A stretch of DNA of 64,000 bases, from positions 1 to 64,000 of the forward strand of contig JAMYFF010000013.1 of assembly GCA_024128875.1 (NCBI GenBank). The letters are read 5' to 3'. This DNA comes from Salinilacustrithrix flava. GTDB taxonomy: Bacteria > Actinomycetota > Acidimicrobiia > Acidimicrobiales > Salinilacustritrichaceae. The notes beneath the pieces are model-generated. The model saw only the letters and a program-made list of their open reading frames with translations. It did no database searches and had not been told where the DNA came from. How positions within the stretch are numbered: position 1 is the first letter of the stretch; each line of letters begins with the position of its first letter. This document shows, in pieces, positions 17,827 through 26,954 of the stretch. The position numbers and the translations under genes are program-made.

Positions 17827-19095
17827 GTGGGCGAGTCCATCACGATCACCGACAACCGCACGGGCGAGTCCGTCGAGATCCCGATCGAGTACGGCGGCAT
17901 CAGCTCGGAGCCGTTCAAGAAGCTGCTCCCGGGGGTCTGGTTCGAGGATGAGGCCTTCACGGCCACCGCCGCCACCCGCAGCGCCATCACCGACATCGAC
18001 GGCGACGCCGGCATCCTGCGCTACCGGGGCTACCCGATCGAGCAGCTGGCCGAGCACTCCACCTACCTGGAGGTCGCCTACCTGCTGATCTTCGGCGAGC
18101 TGCCCACCACCGAGCAGCTCGAGCAGTGGACGCACGACATCACGTACCACACCTACATCCACGAGAACATGCGCAAGCGGTTCCTCGAGGGCTTCCACTA
18201 CGACGCCCACCCGATGGGGATGCTGGTCTCCTCGGTGGCCGCGCTGTCCACCTTCTACGAGAACGCCAAGGACATCTTCGACGAGGAGGTCCGCTACAAG
18301 CAGATCACCCGCCTCATCGCCAAGATGCCCACGCTGGCCGCCGCCGCCTACCGCTTCAGCGTCGGCATGCCCTTCGTCTACCCGGACAACAGCCTGAGCT
18401 TCTCGGCCAACTTCCTGTCCACCATGTGGAAGGTCGCCGAGCCCCGCTACGACGCCAACCCGGCGCTGGCCAAGGCCCTCGACGTGCTGTTCATCCTCCA
18501 CGCCGACCACGAGCAGAACTGCGGCACCACCGCCATGCGGGTCGTGGGCTCGAGCCACGCCGACCCGTACTCGGCCACCGCCGCGGCCGCCGCCGCCCTC
18601 TACGGACCCCGCCACGGCGGCGCCAACGAGGCCGTCATCAAGATGCTCACCGAGATCGGCAGCCCCGACAACGTGCCCGCCTTCGTGGAGTCGGTGAAGC
18701 AGGGCAAGGGCCGCCTCCAGGGCTTCGGCCACCGGGTGTACAAGAACTACGACCCCCGGGCCCAGATCATCAAGCAGACCGCGGACGAGGTCTTCGAGGT
18801 CACGGGCAAGAACCCGCTGCTCGACATCGCGCTGAAGCTGGAGGAGGTCGCGCTCTCCGACGACTACTTCATCAGCCGCAAGCTCTACCCGAACGTCGAC
18901 TTCTACTCCGGCCTCATCTACCAGGCGATGGGCTTCCCGACGGAGATGTTCACCGTGCTGTTCGCCATCCCCCGCACGGCCGGCTGGCTGGCGCACTGGC
19001 AGGAGCTCATCGAGCAGGACCAGCGCATCGCCCGCCCCCGCCAGCTCTACACCGGCGCCGGCGAGCGCCCGTACGTGCCGATCAGCGAGCGCTGA
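17827..19095 (+). CDS. gltA: citrate synthase
   Basis: 422 residues from GTG with AAGGGG upstream. It condenses oxaloacetate and acetyl-CoA to citrate at the entry to the TCA cycle. The catalytic residues are visible: His in HADHEQNCGTT (about 226), His in GPRHGGANEA (about 262) and Asp in HRVYKNYDPRA (about 310). Length and N-terminal beta domain fit the hexameric type II enzymes of Gram-negatives and actinobacteria. It is followed after 2 bases by a quinone oxidoreductase gene, so they may share a transcript. Confidence 0.95.
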   Translation: MGESITITDNRTGESVEIPIEYGGISSEPFKKLLPGVWFEDEAFTATAATRSAITDIDGDAGILRYRGYPIEQLAEHSTYLEVAYLLIFGELPTTEQLEQWTHDITYHTYIHENMRKRFLEGFHYDAHPMGMLVSSVAALSTFYENAKDIFDEEVRYKQITRLIAKMPTLAAAAYRFSVGMPFVYPDNSLSFSANFLSTMWKVAEPRYDANPALAKALDVLFILHADHEQNCGTTAMRVVGSSHADPYSATAAAAAALYGPRHGGANEAVIKMLTEIGSPDNVPAFVESVKQGKGRLQGFGHRVYKNYDPRAQIIKQTADEVFEVTGKNPLLDIALKLEEVALSDDYFISRKLYPNVDFYSGLIYQAMGFPTEMFTVLFAIPRTAGWLAHWQELIEQDQRIARPRQLYTGAGERPYVPISER

Positions 19096-19097
19096 GC

Positions 19098-20042
19098 GTG
19101 CGCGCGGTCACGATCCGCGACAAGGCGATCCACTGGGCCGAGGCCCCCGACCCGGTGCCGGGTACGGGCGAGGTGCTCGTGCGCGTGCGGGCCGCGGGCA
19201 TCAACGCCGCCGATCGGCTCCAGGTGATGGGCTTCTACCCCGCCCCGCCCGGCAGCCCGGCCGACATCCCCGGCCTCGAGCTGGCCGGTGAGGTGGTCGG
19301 GCTCGGCCCCGGCGCCACCGCCTTCGCCGAGGGCGACCGGGTCATGGCCGTCGTCGGTGGCGGTGGCATGGCCGAGCTGGCCGTGGTCCACGAGCGCCAC
19401 CTCCTGCCCGTGCCCGAGTCGCTGTCGTGGGAGCAGGCCGGCGGCTTCGCCGAGACCTTCACCACCGCGCACGACGCCCTGTTCTCCCAGGTCGGCCTCT
19501 CCATGGGCGAACGGGTCTGCATCCATGGCGCCGCCGGCGGCGTCGGCACCGCCGCGGTCCAGCTGGCTGCGGCCGCCGGCGCGCAGGTCACCGCCACCGT
19601 CCGCAACCCCGAGCACCACGACACCGTGGCGTCGCTCGGGGCGCAGCGCGTCGTGCTGCCGGAGGACTTCGTCGACGCCGGCCCCTACGACGTGATCCTC
19701 GAGCTGGTCGGCGCCCCGAACTGGCCGGGCAACATCACCGCGCTGGCGACCTGGGGCCGGATCATGGTGATCGGCGTCGGCGCCGGCCCGAAGACCGAGC
19801 TCTCCCTGGTCGACCTGATGCAGAAGCGGGGCACGATCCGGGCCTCGACCCTGCGGTCCCGCCCGCTGGAGGAGAAGGCCGACGCGGCCCAGGCGATGAT
19901 CCGCCACGTGCTGCCCCACGTCGAGACCGGCGCGCTCACGGTGCCCGTGGAGGCGACGTTCCCGATGGCCGACGCCGAGGCGGCCTTCGACCGCTTCGCC
20001 GAGGGCGGCAAGCTCGGCAAGATCGTGCTGCTGGCCTCGTGA
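19098..20042 (+). CDS. zinc-independent quinone oxidoreductase (MDR family)
   Basis: 314 residues from GTG. The GroES-like N-terminal domain (VRVRAAGINAADRLQVMG) lacks the zinc-ligand set of alcohol dehydrogenases. The Rossmann nucleotide motif GAAGGVGTAAVQLA is at about 150. This fits NADPH:quinone reductase / crotonyl-type medium-chain reductases. It starts 2 bases after the citrate synthase stop and overlaps the next gene by GTGA. Exact substrate unknown. Confidence 0.85.
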   Translation: MRAVTIRDKAIHWAEAPDPVPGTGEVLVRVRAAGINAADRLQVMGFYPAPPGSPADIPGLELAGEVVGLGPGATAFAEGDRVMAVVGGGGMAELAVVHERHLLPVPESLSWEQAGGFAETFTTAHDALFSQVGLSMGERVCIHGAAGGVGTAAVQLAAAAGAQVTATVRNPEHHDTVASLGAQRVVLPEDFVDAGPYDVILELVGAPNWPGNITALATWGRIMVIGVGAGPKTELSLVDLMQKRGTIRASTLRSRPLEEKADAAQAMIRHVLPHVETGALTVPVEATFPMADAEAAFDRFAEGGKLGKIVLLAS

Positions 20043-20878
20043 CCGCGGCCGACGCGACCCGGGCCCGCAAGTGCTGGCGGACCCTCGAGCCGTACCACGG
20101 GTTCATCTACTTCGCCCCCGAGGCGACCGAGGAGTACGCCGCCCTCGGCGTCAAGGGCCGCACCGGCTACTTCCTGTCCCGGTCGGCGGCGATGGGTCGG
20201 GTGTCGGCCGCCACGGTCGTCGCCACCTTCTACAACTTCAACCCGTCGCTGGTGCTCCACGCCATGGACGGGGTCCCCGAGGGCATCGACGTCCCCGACG
20301 TGCTCGCCGCCCGCCACCGGGCCGTCGACCGCGTGCTGCGAGATCGGCTCGGCGATGCCGTCACCTCATCCGAGATGACCCGCGCCGCCGACCTGGCCGA
20401 GCAGGCCACCGCCGGGCTGCTGGAGCGCTGCGTCGGTCGACCCCTCGCCGCCGCCCACGCGGCCCTGCCCGTCCCCGAGGACGACCACCTGCGCGTGTGG
20501 TGGGCGATCACCGCGCTGCGGGAGTACCGGGGCGACGGCCACCTGGTCGCGCTGGTCGATGCAGAGCTCTCCGGGCTCGAGGCCCTCGTCGTGCACGCGG
20601 CCTCCGGCGATGTCGGCGCCGACGTGCTGAAGGCCACCCGGGCGTGGCCCGACACCGAGTGGGCGCTTGCGGTCGACGGGCTGGTCGCTCGGGGGCTGCT
20701 CGACGCCGACGGGTCGTTCACCGACGCCGGGCGGGACCTGCGCCAGCAGATCGAGGACCGCACCGACCGCCTGGCTGCACCGGCGTGGTCGCATCTGACC
20801 GACGACGAGGGCGCCGAGCTGCGCGAGCTCGTCCGGCCGTGGTCCAGAGCGGTGTTCGCCGGGATGTCCGCCGGCTGA
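20039..20878 (+). CDS. SCO6745-family protein
   Basis: 279 residues from GTG, overlapping the upstream stop by four bases. The N-terminal motif WRTLEPYHGFIYFAPEA and the segment GRTGYFLSRSAAMGRVSA match what I know of SCO6745-like actinobacterial proteins, which carry a C-terminal winged-helix-like region. No catalytic motif is visible. Its function is not established. The strict coupling to the quinone oxidoreductase suggests a common pathway. Confidence 0.65.
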   Translation: MTAADATRARKCWRTLEPYHGFIYFAPEATEEYAALGVKGRTGYFLSRSAAMGRVSAATVVATFYNFNPSLVLHAMDGVPEGIDVPDVLAARHRAVDRVLRDRLGDAVTSSEMTRAADLAEQATAGLLERCVGRPLAAAHAALPVPEDDHLRVWWAITALREYRGDGHLVALVDAELSGLEALVVHAASGDVGADVLKATRAWPDTEWALAVDGLVARGLLDADGSFTDAGRDLRQQIEDRTDRLAAPAWSHLTDDEGAELRELVRPWSRAVFAGMSAG

Positions 20879-20937
20879 GACATCCCGGGCTCCGGCGCCA
20901 CACCATTGGAGCGCCAGAGCCCGGTGATCGTGATGTC
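20879..20937 (+). terminator. long hairpin terminator after the gltA operon
   Basis: GACATC-CCGGGCTC (20879-20892) pairs with GAGCCCGG (20917-20924) and GATGTC (20932-20937). It starts right after the SCO6745-like stop and is followed by CTTGCTTCC. Confidence 0.65.
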
Positions 20938-21015
20938 CTTGCTTCCGGAATCCGTAACCAGCCGTGCCGCCCGTCACCCCAGGATCTTTGCCGCATTCCG
21001 GGCATCCGATCGACT

Positions 21016-21073
21016 GAAACTGGCAGTGCTGCTGTCACACCGCCGGCCACCGCGTGACGTGGGAACTGCCACT
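21016..21073. repeat. inverted TGGCAGT/ACTGCCA repeat pair
   Basis: GAAACTGGCAGTGCTGCTGT at 21016 and AACTGCCACT at 21064 flank a short GC-rich segment with GTCAC/GTGAC. They belong to the same dispersed motif as the copies near 12055-12086 and 13605. Confidence 0.5.
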
Positions 21074-21077
21074 TCGT

Positions 21078-22169
21078 TCAGGGGGTGCCGCGGAGGAACC
21101 GGCGTCGGCCGGGAGCCTCGGGGCGGGCGACCAGCTCGTCGAGCAGGGCCCGGTACCAGGCGGTGACGTCGTCGCAGTCGGTGATCAAGCGGGCGGCCGC
21201 CGCCTGCGCGCCGGCCTTGGCCGCCGGTAGGTCGGCGAGCACCTCGCCGAGGGCGGCGTCGAAGCCGGCCCGGGTGTCGGGCGTGAAGCACCGGACCAGG
21301 CCGTAGTCGCGCTCCATCCGACCGAGGTAGCCGCGCACCGGCCCGACCCAGGACGACAGCCGCAGCGCCGGCGTGCCGAGCACGCCGGCCTCGGCGGCCA
21401 TGGAGCCGGAGTCGCCGACGAAGAGGTCGGCGGCGGCGAGCACGTGGTGGATGCGCTCCGGCCCGAGTCGGTAGCGGAGCGGCTCGAGCTCGTCGGGCAG
21501 CGCCTCCTCGCTGGAGATGACCACGTGACCCCGCGCCTGCAGGCGCTCGACGAGCGCGGCGCGCTGGGCGGTGTCGAGGCCGACGGTGTGGGCGTCGTGG
21601 ACGGCGTCGTTGGCCACGAAGCGGCCCACGAACAGGGGCTGGCCGTCCGGGACGCCGAGCTCGGCCCGCACACCGGGATCCGCCGTGAACCGGCCCGGAT
21701 GCAGGTAGGCGAGCTCCTTGGGCCCCCGGTAGCGGCGGTGGCGGGGGCCGTAGTCCTCGTCCAGCCAGTTCGGCGACGTGATCACGTGGGCCAGCGGGGC
21801 ACCGAGCTGGAAGTGCACGCCGGCGGCCCGCCCGTCGACGCTGTCGTACACGGTCCAGGCGCCGACGAGGCGCCCGGCGTGGACGCCGGCGGGATTGCGG
21901 GTGAGCACGACGTCGGGTCGGAAGCGGCGGGCCCAGCGGGTGAGGGCGACGTCCCGCGTGACGAGCTCGGCGGCCCGGGCCAGGGTCGACTTGGCGCCGG
22001 CGTGGCCGGTCCACTCATGCGGCATCCCGAAGGCGCCGAGCAGGTCGAGGGTGACCTCCTTGTCCCGGGCGACGACCAGCGTCTCGTGGCCCTCGTCGCG
22101 GAGCAGGTCGTGGAGGTGGCGGTAGAAGTGCACGTGGGCCGGGTGCACGATGTCGAACAGCACCCGCAT
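21078..22169 (-). CDS. DUF354 glycosyltransferase-like protein
   Basis: 363 residues from ATG 22169, which shares one base with the upstream sulfotransferase stop (TGATG). The N-terminus RVLFDIVHPAHVHFYRHL is the DUF354 signature. A GT-B-like C-terminal half has AADLFVGDSGSMAAEAGVLG at about 270, similar to the UDP-GlcNAc epimerase/glycosyltransferase fold. Probably acts on a surface glycan. The coupling to a sulfotransferase suggests synthesis of a sulfated cell-surface or secreted glycan (inference). Confidence 0.75.
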   Translation of the reverse strand: MRVLFDIVHPAHVHFYRHLHDLLRDEGHETLVVARDKEVTLDLLGAFGMPHEWTGHAGAKSTLARAAELVTRDVALTRWARRFRPDVVLTRNPAGVHAGRLVGAWTVYDSVDGRAAGVHFQLGAPLAHVITSPNWLDEDYGPRHRRYRGPKELAYLHPGRFTADPGVRAELGVPDGQPLFVGRFVANDAVHDAHTVGLDTAQRAALVERLQARGHVVISSEEALPDELEPLRYRLGPERIHHVLAAADLFVGDSGSMAAEAGVLGTPALRLSSWVGPVRGYLGRMERDYGLVRCFTPDTRAGFDAALGEVLADLPAAKAGAQAAAARLITDCDDVTAWYRALLDELVARPEAPGRRRFLRGTP

Positions 22170-23080
22170 CAGCGCGACCCCGGGTAGCCGTACCGGCCTC
22201 GGAGCGGCGCGGTGAGCGCGCCGACGAGGCGCTGGCTGCGCGAGGCGGACCCGCCCGACCACTCCTGGTCGGCCCGGATCTCGATGTCGCCCCGATCCAG
22301 CCGGCGGGGGTTGCCGCCCACGAGGTGGGCCTCGCCCAGCCGCACCGTGCGGTCGTCGACGAAGGCGCGGTCGGCGTCGCCGATGCCGAGCCACTCCCCC
22401 AGCGACCGCAGCGTCCCTCGCGGGTCGGCGGCGAGGTCCTCGTAGCGGATCCGACGGAACCGCTCGGCGGGGACGGGTCGCCGGCCGAGCTCGGCCGCGG
22501 CGTTGCGGGCGCCCCAGGACAGCGAGGTGTGCAGCGCCCCGAAGCGGGGCAGCTCGGGCTGGCCGTCGCCGCCCTTGCGCCGCTGGTAGCTGTGCGCCAC
22601 GGCCCGCGGATCGCGCACCAGGTGCAGCACCCAGGCCTCGAACCCAGGCACCACGTCGAAGGCGCCGGGCGGCAGCGGCCACTTCGAGGAGTCGACCAGC
22701 ACCTCGGCGTCCAGGCGCTCGGCCAGCGAGGCGTAGAGGCGGCCCATCACCTCGCCGAGGGCGCGGTCGTCATCGCCCGGTCCGCGGGCGAGCAGCCGGG
22801 GCACGTGTGACCACGACAGCACCCGGTCCTGGAGGGCGTCGACCTCGGCCAGCGCGTCGGCGGACGTGGAGCCGATGGCGTCGACGACGGCACCGGACCA
22901 CACCGGGCAGTCGGCGACCAGCTCACCGCACGCGCACCGGTAGCCCGGGGTGAAGCCGCGGGACCACAGGAGGCGCAGCTCGCCCAGCGAGGCGACCCCA
23001 GGGACCGTGCCGAGGAGGTCGTCCAGCAGGGTCGACCCGCTCCGGCCCTTCCCGACGACGTAGACGATGCGGCGACTCAC
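22169..23080 (-). CDS. sulfotransferase family protein
   Basis: 303 residues from GTG. The 5'-phosphosulfate loop is visible near the N-terminus as VVGKGRSGSTLLDDLL, and the 3'-phosphate motif as LVRDPRAVAHS at about 160. This is the PAPS-dependent sulfotransferase fold. Three or four Cys cluster in YRCACGELVADCPVW (about 52-66), possibly a metal or disulfide site. It is the first gene of a two-gene unit with the DUF354 gene and is divergent from the acyl-CoA dehydrogenase across only 34 bases. Confidence 0.8.
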   Translation of the reverse strand: MSRRIVYVVGKGRSGSTLLDDLLGTVPGVASLGELRLLWSRGFTPGYRCACGELVADCPVWSGAVVDAIGSTSADALAEVDALQDRVLSWSHVPRLLARGPGDDDRALGEVMGRLYASLAERLDAEVLVDSSKWPLPPGAFDVVPGFEAWVLHLVRDPRAVAHSYQRRKGGDGQPELPRFGALHTSLSWGARNAAAELGRRPVPAERFRRIRYEDLAADPRGTLRSLGEWLGIGDADRAFVDDRTVRLGEAHLVGGNPRRLDRGDIEIRADQEWSGGSASRSQRLVGALTAPLRGRYGYPGSR

Positions 23081-23114
23081 GGCGGCGCAGAACCTACCTG
23101 TAGCGTCCCCGAGC

Positions 23115-24239
23115 ATGGACTTCTCGTGGTCGCCGGAGCTGCTCGCCCTCGCCGACGAGGCCCATGAGGTGGGCCGCAAGGCCACCGAGGGCCGCTGGTT
23201 CAAGGAGGACTCCTGGATCGCCCAGCCCGATGACGCGTTCGCCAAGGAGCTGGCGGCGCGGGGTTGGATCGGCATGACGTGGCCGACGGAGTTCGGCGGT
23301 GGCGGCCGCTCGGCCCTCGAGCGCTTCGTCGTCTACGAGGCCCTCATCGCCGAGGGCGCGCCGATCGCCAGCTCGTGGTTCGCCGACCGCCAGATGGGCC
23401 CGACCCTGCTGCAGTTCGGCACGCCGGAGCAGCGGGAGCGCTGGCTGCCGGGCATCATCGCCGCCGAGTCGATGTGGTGCATCGGCATGTCCGAGCCCGA
23501 CGCCGGCTCCGACGTCGCCTCCCTGCGCACCAACGCCGTGCGCGACGGCGACGAGTGGGTGGTCAACGGCCAGAAGATCTGGAACTCCGGCGGCGCCCAG
23601 GCCGACTGGTGCTACCTCATCGCCCGCACCGACCCCGACGCCCCCAAGCACAAGGGCCTGTCGGAGTTCATCGTCGACATGACCTCGCCCGGCATCACCG
23701 TGAAGCCCATCCGGGACATGACCGACGACGACCACTTCTGCGAGATCTACTTCGACGACGTGCGCGTGCCGGCGGGGAACATGGTCGGCACCGAGAACAA
23801 CTCCTTCAAGCAGGTCATGCGCCAGATGGAGCACGAGCGCGGCGGCATCGACCGGCTCGTGTCCAACAAGCGCCTGTACGAGGACTGCCTCGACTTCCTC
23901 CGGGCCCACGGCGGCCTCGAGGATCCGAACCTGCGCCAGGAGATCGCCGAGATCGAGTCGATGTACCGCATCGGACGCCTGCTCGTGCTGCGCGAGACGC
24001 TCCAGCAGGCACCGCAGGGCTTCTCGGCCGCGACCAAGACCATCGGCACCGAGTTCGAGGTGAAGGTCGCGAACTTCTGCGGACGGGTCCTGGGCCCCCA
24101 CGCCACCCTCGCCGACGAGGGCCTGCGCCGCCGGGTCGCCCGCAACATCTGCTACGCCCCGGGCTACATCATCATGGGCGGCACCGTGGAGATCCTGCGC
24201 AACATCCTCGGCGAGCGCGTCTTGGGGCTGCCGAGGTAG
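23115..24239 (+). CDS. acyl-CoA dehydrogenase
   Basis: 374 residues from ATG 23115, supported by TAGCGT 8 bases upstream. Conserved flavin and substrate segments are visible: CIGMSEPDAGSD at about 134, WVVNGQKIWNSGG at about 155, and the C-terminal YIIMGGTVEILRNILGERVL that contacts FAD. It oxidises an acyl-CoA to the enoyl-CoA in fatty-acid, branched-chain or sterol side-chain catabolism; the substrate cannot be read here. It converges on the GNAT/acyl-CoA-ligase gene with 4 bases between stops. Confidence 0.9.
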   Translation: MDFSWSPELLALADEAHEVGRKATEGRWFKEDSWIAQPDDAFAKELAARGWIGMTWPTEFGGGGRSALERFVVYEALIAEGAPIASSWFADRQMGPTLLQFGTPEQRERWLPGIIAAESMWCIGMSEPDAGSDVASLRTNAVRDGDEWVVNGQKIWNSGGAQADWCYLIARTDPDAPKHKGLSEFIVDMTSPGITVKPIRDMTDDDHFCEIYFDDVRVPAGNMVGTENNSFKQVMRQMEHERGGIDRLVSNKRLYEDCLDFLRAHGGLEDPNLRQEIAEIESMYRIGRLLVLRETLQQAPQGFSAATKTIGTEFEVKVANFCGRVLGPHATLADEGLRRRVARNICYAPGYIIMGGTVEILRNILGERVLGLPR

Positions 24240-24243
24240 CCCG

Positions 24244-26892
24244 TCACAGGCGGCGGACGAGGGGGACGTCGTCGGCGGCGACGTCGGCGAGCGTGGCCCG
24301 CACCTCGATGACGTCGGCGCCGTCGGCGCGGACGATGACCGGGTCGCATGTGAGCTCGGTGACCTCCGGTGCGGCGTCGACGATGGCGCACAGGCGGCGC
24401 ACGAGCTCGGTCACGTGGCGGCGGCTGTCGTCGTCGAGCACCTCGTGCAGACCGGACTCGGTGATGAGCTCGTCCGCGCCCTGGTCGGTGAGGGGCAGCA
24501 CCCGACGGGGTGAGGGGGCGAAGCGACCCGCGCCGCCGCCCGGGCCCAGGCGCACGACCGGACCGACGACGGGGTGGGTGGCGATGCTGATGCGGACGTC
24601 GACGCCCGACTCGACCATCTCCTGCACCACCATCGGCCACGCATCGTCGCCCATGCCCTCGACGATGGCGGCGGCGGCGGCCAGCACGTCATCGTGGTCG
24701 TGCAGGTCGAGCGCCACTCCCCGGCGCTGGGTGGTGGCGCCCACGTCGTGGGCCTCGGCCTTCAGGGCCACGCGGCCGCTGACCTCCAGGCCCTCGAGGT
24801 CGTCCGGGCTGCGCACGACCGTGACCGGCACGACCTCGATGCCGCCGGCGCGCAGGAGCCCTCGGGCCGCGTCCGGCTCCAGCTCGATCCGCTCGTCGTC
24901 GGCGAGCAGGCGCTCGACCAGGGTCACGACCTCGTCCGACGTCGGACAGGCGAGCACCTCGCCGGACAGCTCGGCGGAGCGCCACACCCCGTAGCGCGCC
25001 ACCCAACCGAGCGCGTAGGCCGCGTCGTCGGGGAAGGCGAACATCGGCACGCCGCCGTCGGTGACCGTGGTCCGTTGCCCGTAGATGCAGGACACGACGG
25101 TGCTGGCCGGGTGCTCGGCGACCGCCTGGTCGAGGGCGGCCGCGACCTCGCCGGGCTCGTCGGGGTCGTCGGGCGCGTGCACCACGAGGGCGACGTCGAC
25201 CTCCGGGTCCACGAGCACCGCGTCGAGCACGGTCCGGTAGTCCGCGGGCGATGCGTCGAAGGCCAGGTCGACCGGGTTGGTGGTGCGACGACCGTGGAGG
25301 CGGACCTCGTCGATGGCGGCCAGCGTCTGCTCGGACAGCGTCACCATCCGCAGCCCGGCGTTGACGCAGGCGTCGGCGGCCATGGACGCGCTGCCGCCGC
25401 TGTTGCCGATGACCACGACGCCGTTGCCGGCCGGCACGGGCTGGTTCTCGGCCACGATCGCCGCGTTCAGCAGCGAGGTGACCGTGGGGACGCGGACCAC
25501 CCCGGTCTGGCGGAGCAGGGCGTCGATGGTGGCGTCGTCCAGCCAGTCCTCGGCCTGCTCCTCGGCGATCAGGGCATCCATCACCGCGCCGGTGCGCACG
25601 GCGAAGACCGGCTTGCGGGCGGCGACCTGGCGGACGTTGCGGCCGAACCGGCGGGGGTTGCCGAAGGACTCGAGGTAGAGCAGCACGACATCGGTGCGGT
25701 CGTCGTCCAGCCAGTACAGGAGCATGTCGTTGCCCGACAGGTCGGCCTTGTTGCCCACCGCCACGAAGCTGGAGATGCCGAGGCCGGCGTCGCGGGCGTG
25801 GCCGAGGATCACCGCGCCGAGCGTGCCCGACTGGCTGAGCAGGCCGACCCGGCCCGGCTTGGGCACGATGCCGGCGAAGGTCGCCTGGAAGCGGATGTCG
25901 GGGTCGGTGTTGATGACGCCGAGGCAGTTGGGGCCGAGGATGCGCACGCCGAACCGCCGGGCCGTGGCCAGCAGCTCCTCCTGGCGGGCCTTGCCCTCCG
26001 GGCCGGTCTCGGCGAACCCGGCGGAGATCACGATGGCTGCTGCGACCCTGGCCCGGCCGCAGTCCTCGATGACCTGGTTCGCCTCGGCGGCCGGCACGCA
26101 CACGACGGCGACGTCGATCTCGTCGGGCAGCTCGGTCACGCTGCGGAACGCCTTCACGCCGGCGACTGCGTCGGCCTCGGGGTGGACCGGGTACACCGGC
26201 CCGTGGAACGGCCCGCCCAGCAGGCTGCGCAGCACCCGGTGCCCGATGCTGCGCGGGTTCCGCCCGGCACCGACCACGGCCACGGCGCGGGGCTCGAGCA
26301 GGCGGACCACCGACTGGCGCTCCGCCCGGCGGGCCCGCTCGGCCATGGCCTGCGCCGCCTCCTCGCTCGGCTCGATGTCGAAGGTGACCTCGATGACGCC
26401 GTCGGAGAACGCGCTCGACGCGCCGTAGCCGGCGGCCTGGAACACCCGCACCATGCGCCGGTTCGACGGCAGCACGGTGGCCTCGAACCGGCTGATGCCG
26501 ATCTCGCGGCCGTAGGCGGCCAGGTACTCGAGCAGCAGGGTGGCGATGCCCTTGCCGCCCATCTGATCGTCGGTGAAGAAGGCCACCTCGGCGATGGGGC
26601 GGTCCGGGTAGCGGTCGTAGCGGGCCACCCCGAGGATCTCGTCGTCGCGTGCGGCGACGAAGGCCATCCGGTCGATTCCGTCGACCGTCGTCAGGTGGCG
26701 GATGTCCTCGTCGGACAGGTTCGGCCGCGGGCTGAAGTAGCGGAAGTACACCGACTCGCGGGACTGGCGGCCGTGGAACGCCACCAGCGCGTCCCCGTCG
26801 GAGGGATCGATGGGGCGGATGTGCACCGTGGACCCGTCGGCCAGGACGACGTCTTGGCCCCATCGCTCGCGGTCGATCGTGCCGTGTGCCAC
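24244..26892 (-). CDS. bifunctional GNAT acetyltransferase / NDP-forming acyl-CoA synthetase-like protein (Pat-type)
   Basis: 882 residues from GTG, with TACGCT 6 bases upstream. Residues about 15-170 are a GNAT domain with the acetyl-CoA loop QMGGKGIATLLLEYL. From about 205 a CoA-binding Rossmann domain starts (VAVVGAGRNPRSIG), followed by the succinyl-CoA ligase-like domains (VAVGNKADLSGNDML) and a C-terminal ATP-grasp domain from about 660. This is the N-terminal-GNAT arrangement known from Streptomyces PatA; the enteric Pat has GNAT at the C-terminus. Such proteins acetylate lysines of acyl-CoA synthetases and other enzymes. It lacks a cyclic-nucleotide domain, unlike the mycobacterial Pat. 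A nearby possible substrate is the acyl-CoA ligase at 30189. Confidence 0.88.
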   Translation of the reverse strand: MAHGTIDRERWGQDVVLADGSTVHIRPIDPSDGDALVAFHGRQSRESVYFRYFSPRPNLSDEDIRHLTTVDGIDRMAFVAARDDEILGVARYDRYPDRPIAEVAFFTDDQMGGKGIATLLLEYLAAYGREIGISRFEATVLPSNRRMVRVFQAAGYGASSAFSDGVIEVTFDIEPSEEAAQAMAERARRAERQSVVRLLEPRAVAVVGAGRNPRSIGHRVLRSLLGGPFHGPVYPVHPEADAVAGVKAFRSVTELPDEIDVAVVCVPAAEANQVIEDCGRARVAAAIVISAGFAETGPEGKARQEELLATARRFGVRILGPNCLGVINTDPDIRFQATFAGIVPKPGRVGLLSQSGTLGAVILGHARDAGLGISSFVAVGNKADLSGNDMLLYWLDDDRTDVVLLYLESFGNPRRFGRNVRQVAARKPVFAVRTGAVMDALIAEEQAEDWLDDATIDALLRQTGVVRVPTVTSLLNAAIVAENQPVPAGNGVVVIGNSGGSASMAADACVNAGLRMVTLSEQTLAAIDEVRLHGRRTTNPVDLAFDASPADYRTVLDAVLVDPEVDVALVVHAPDDPDEPGEVAAALDQAVAEHPASTVVSCIYGQRTTVTDGGVPMFAFPDDAAYALGWVARYGVWRSAELSGEVLACPTSDEVVTLVERLLADDERIELEPDAARGLLRAGGIEVVPVTVVRSPDDLEGLEVSGRVALKAEAHDVGATTQRRGVALDLHDHDDVLAAAAAIVEGMGDDAWPMVVQEMVESGVDVRISIATHPVVGPVVRLGPGGGAGRFAPSPRRVLPLTDQGADELITESGLHEVLDDDSRRHVTELVRRLCAIVDAAPEVTELTCDPVIVRADGADVIEVRATLADVAADDVPLVRRL

Positions 26893-26954
26893 GGGCCCAG
26901 CGTACGACGGCGCCCGGCGACGGCTGCGTCGACCCCGCCGGTAGCGTCGACGCG

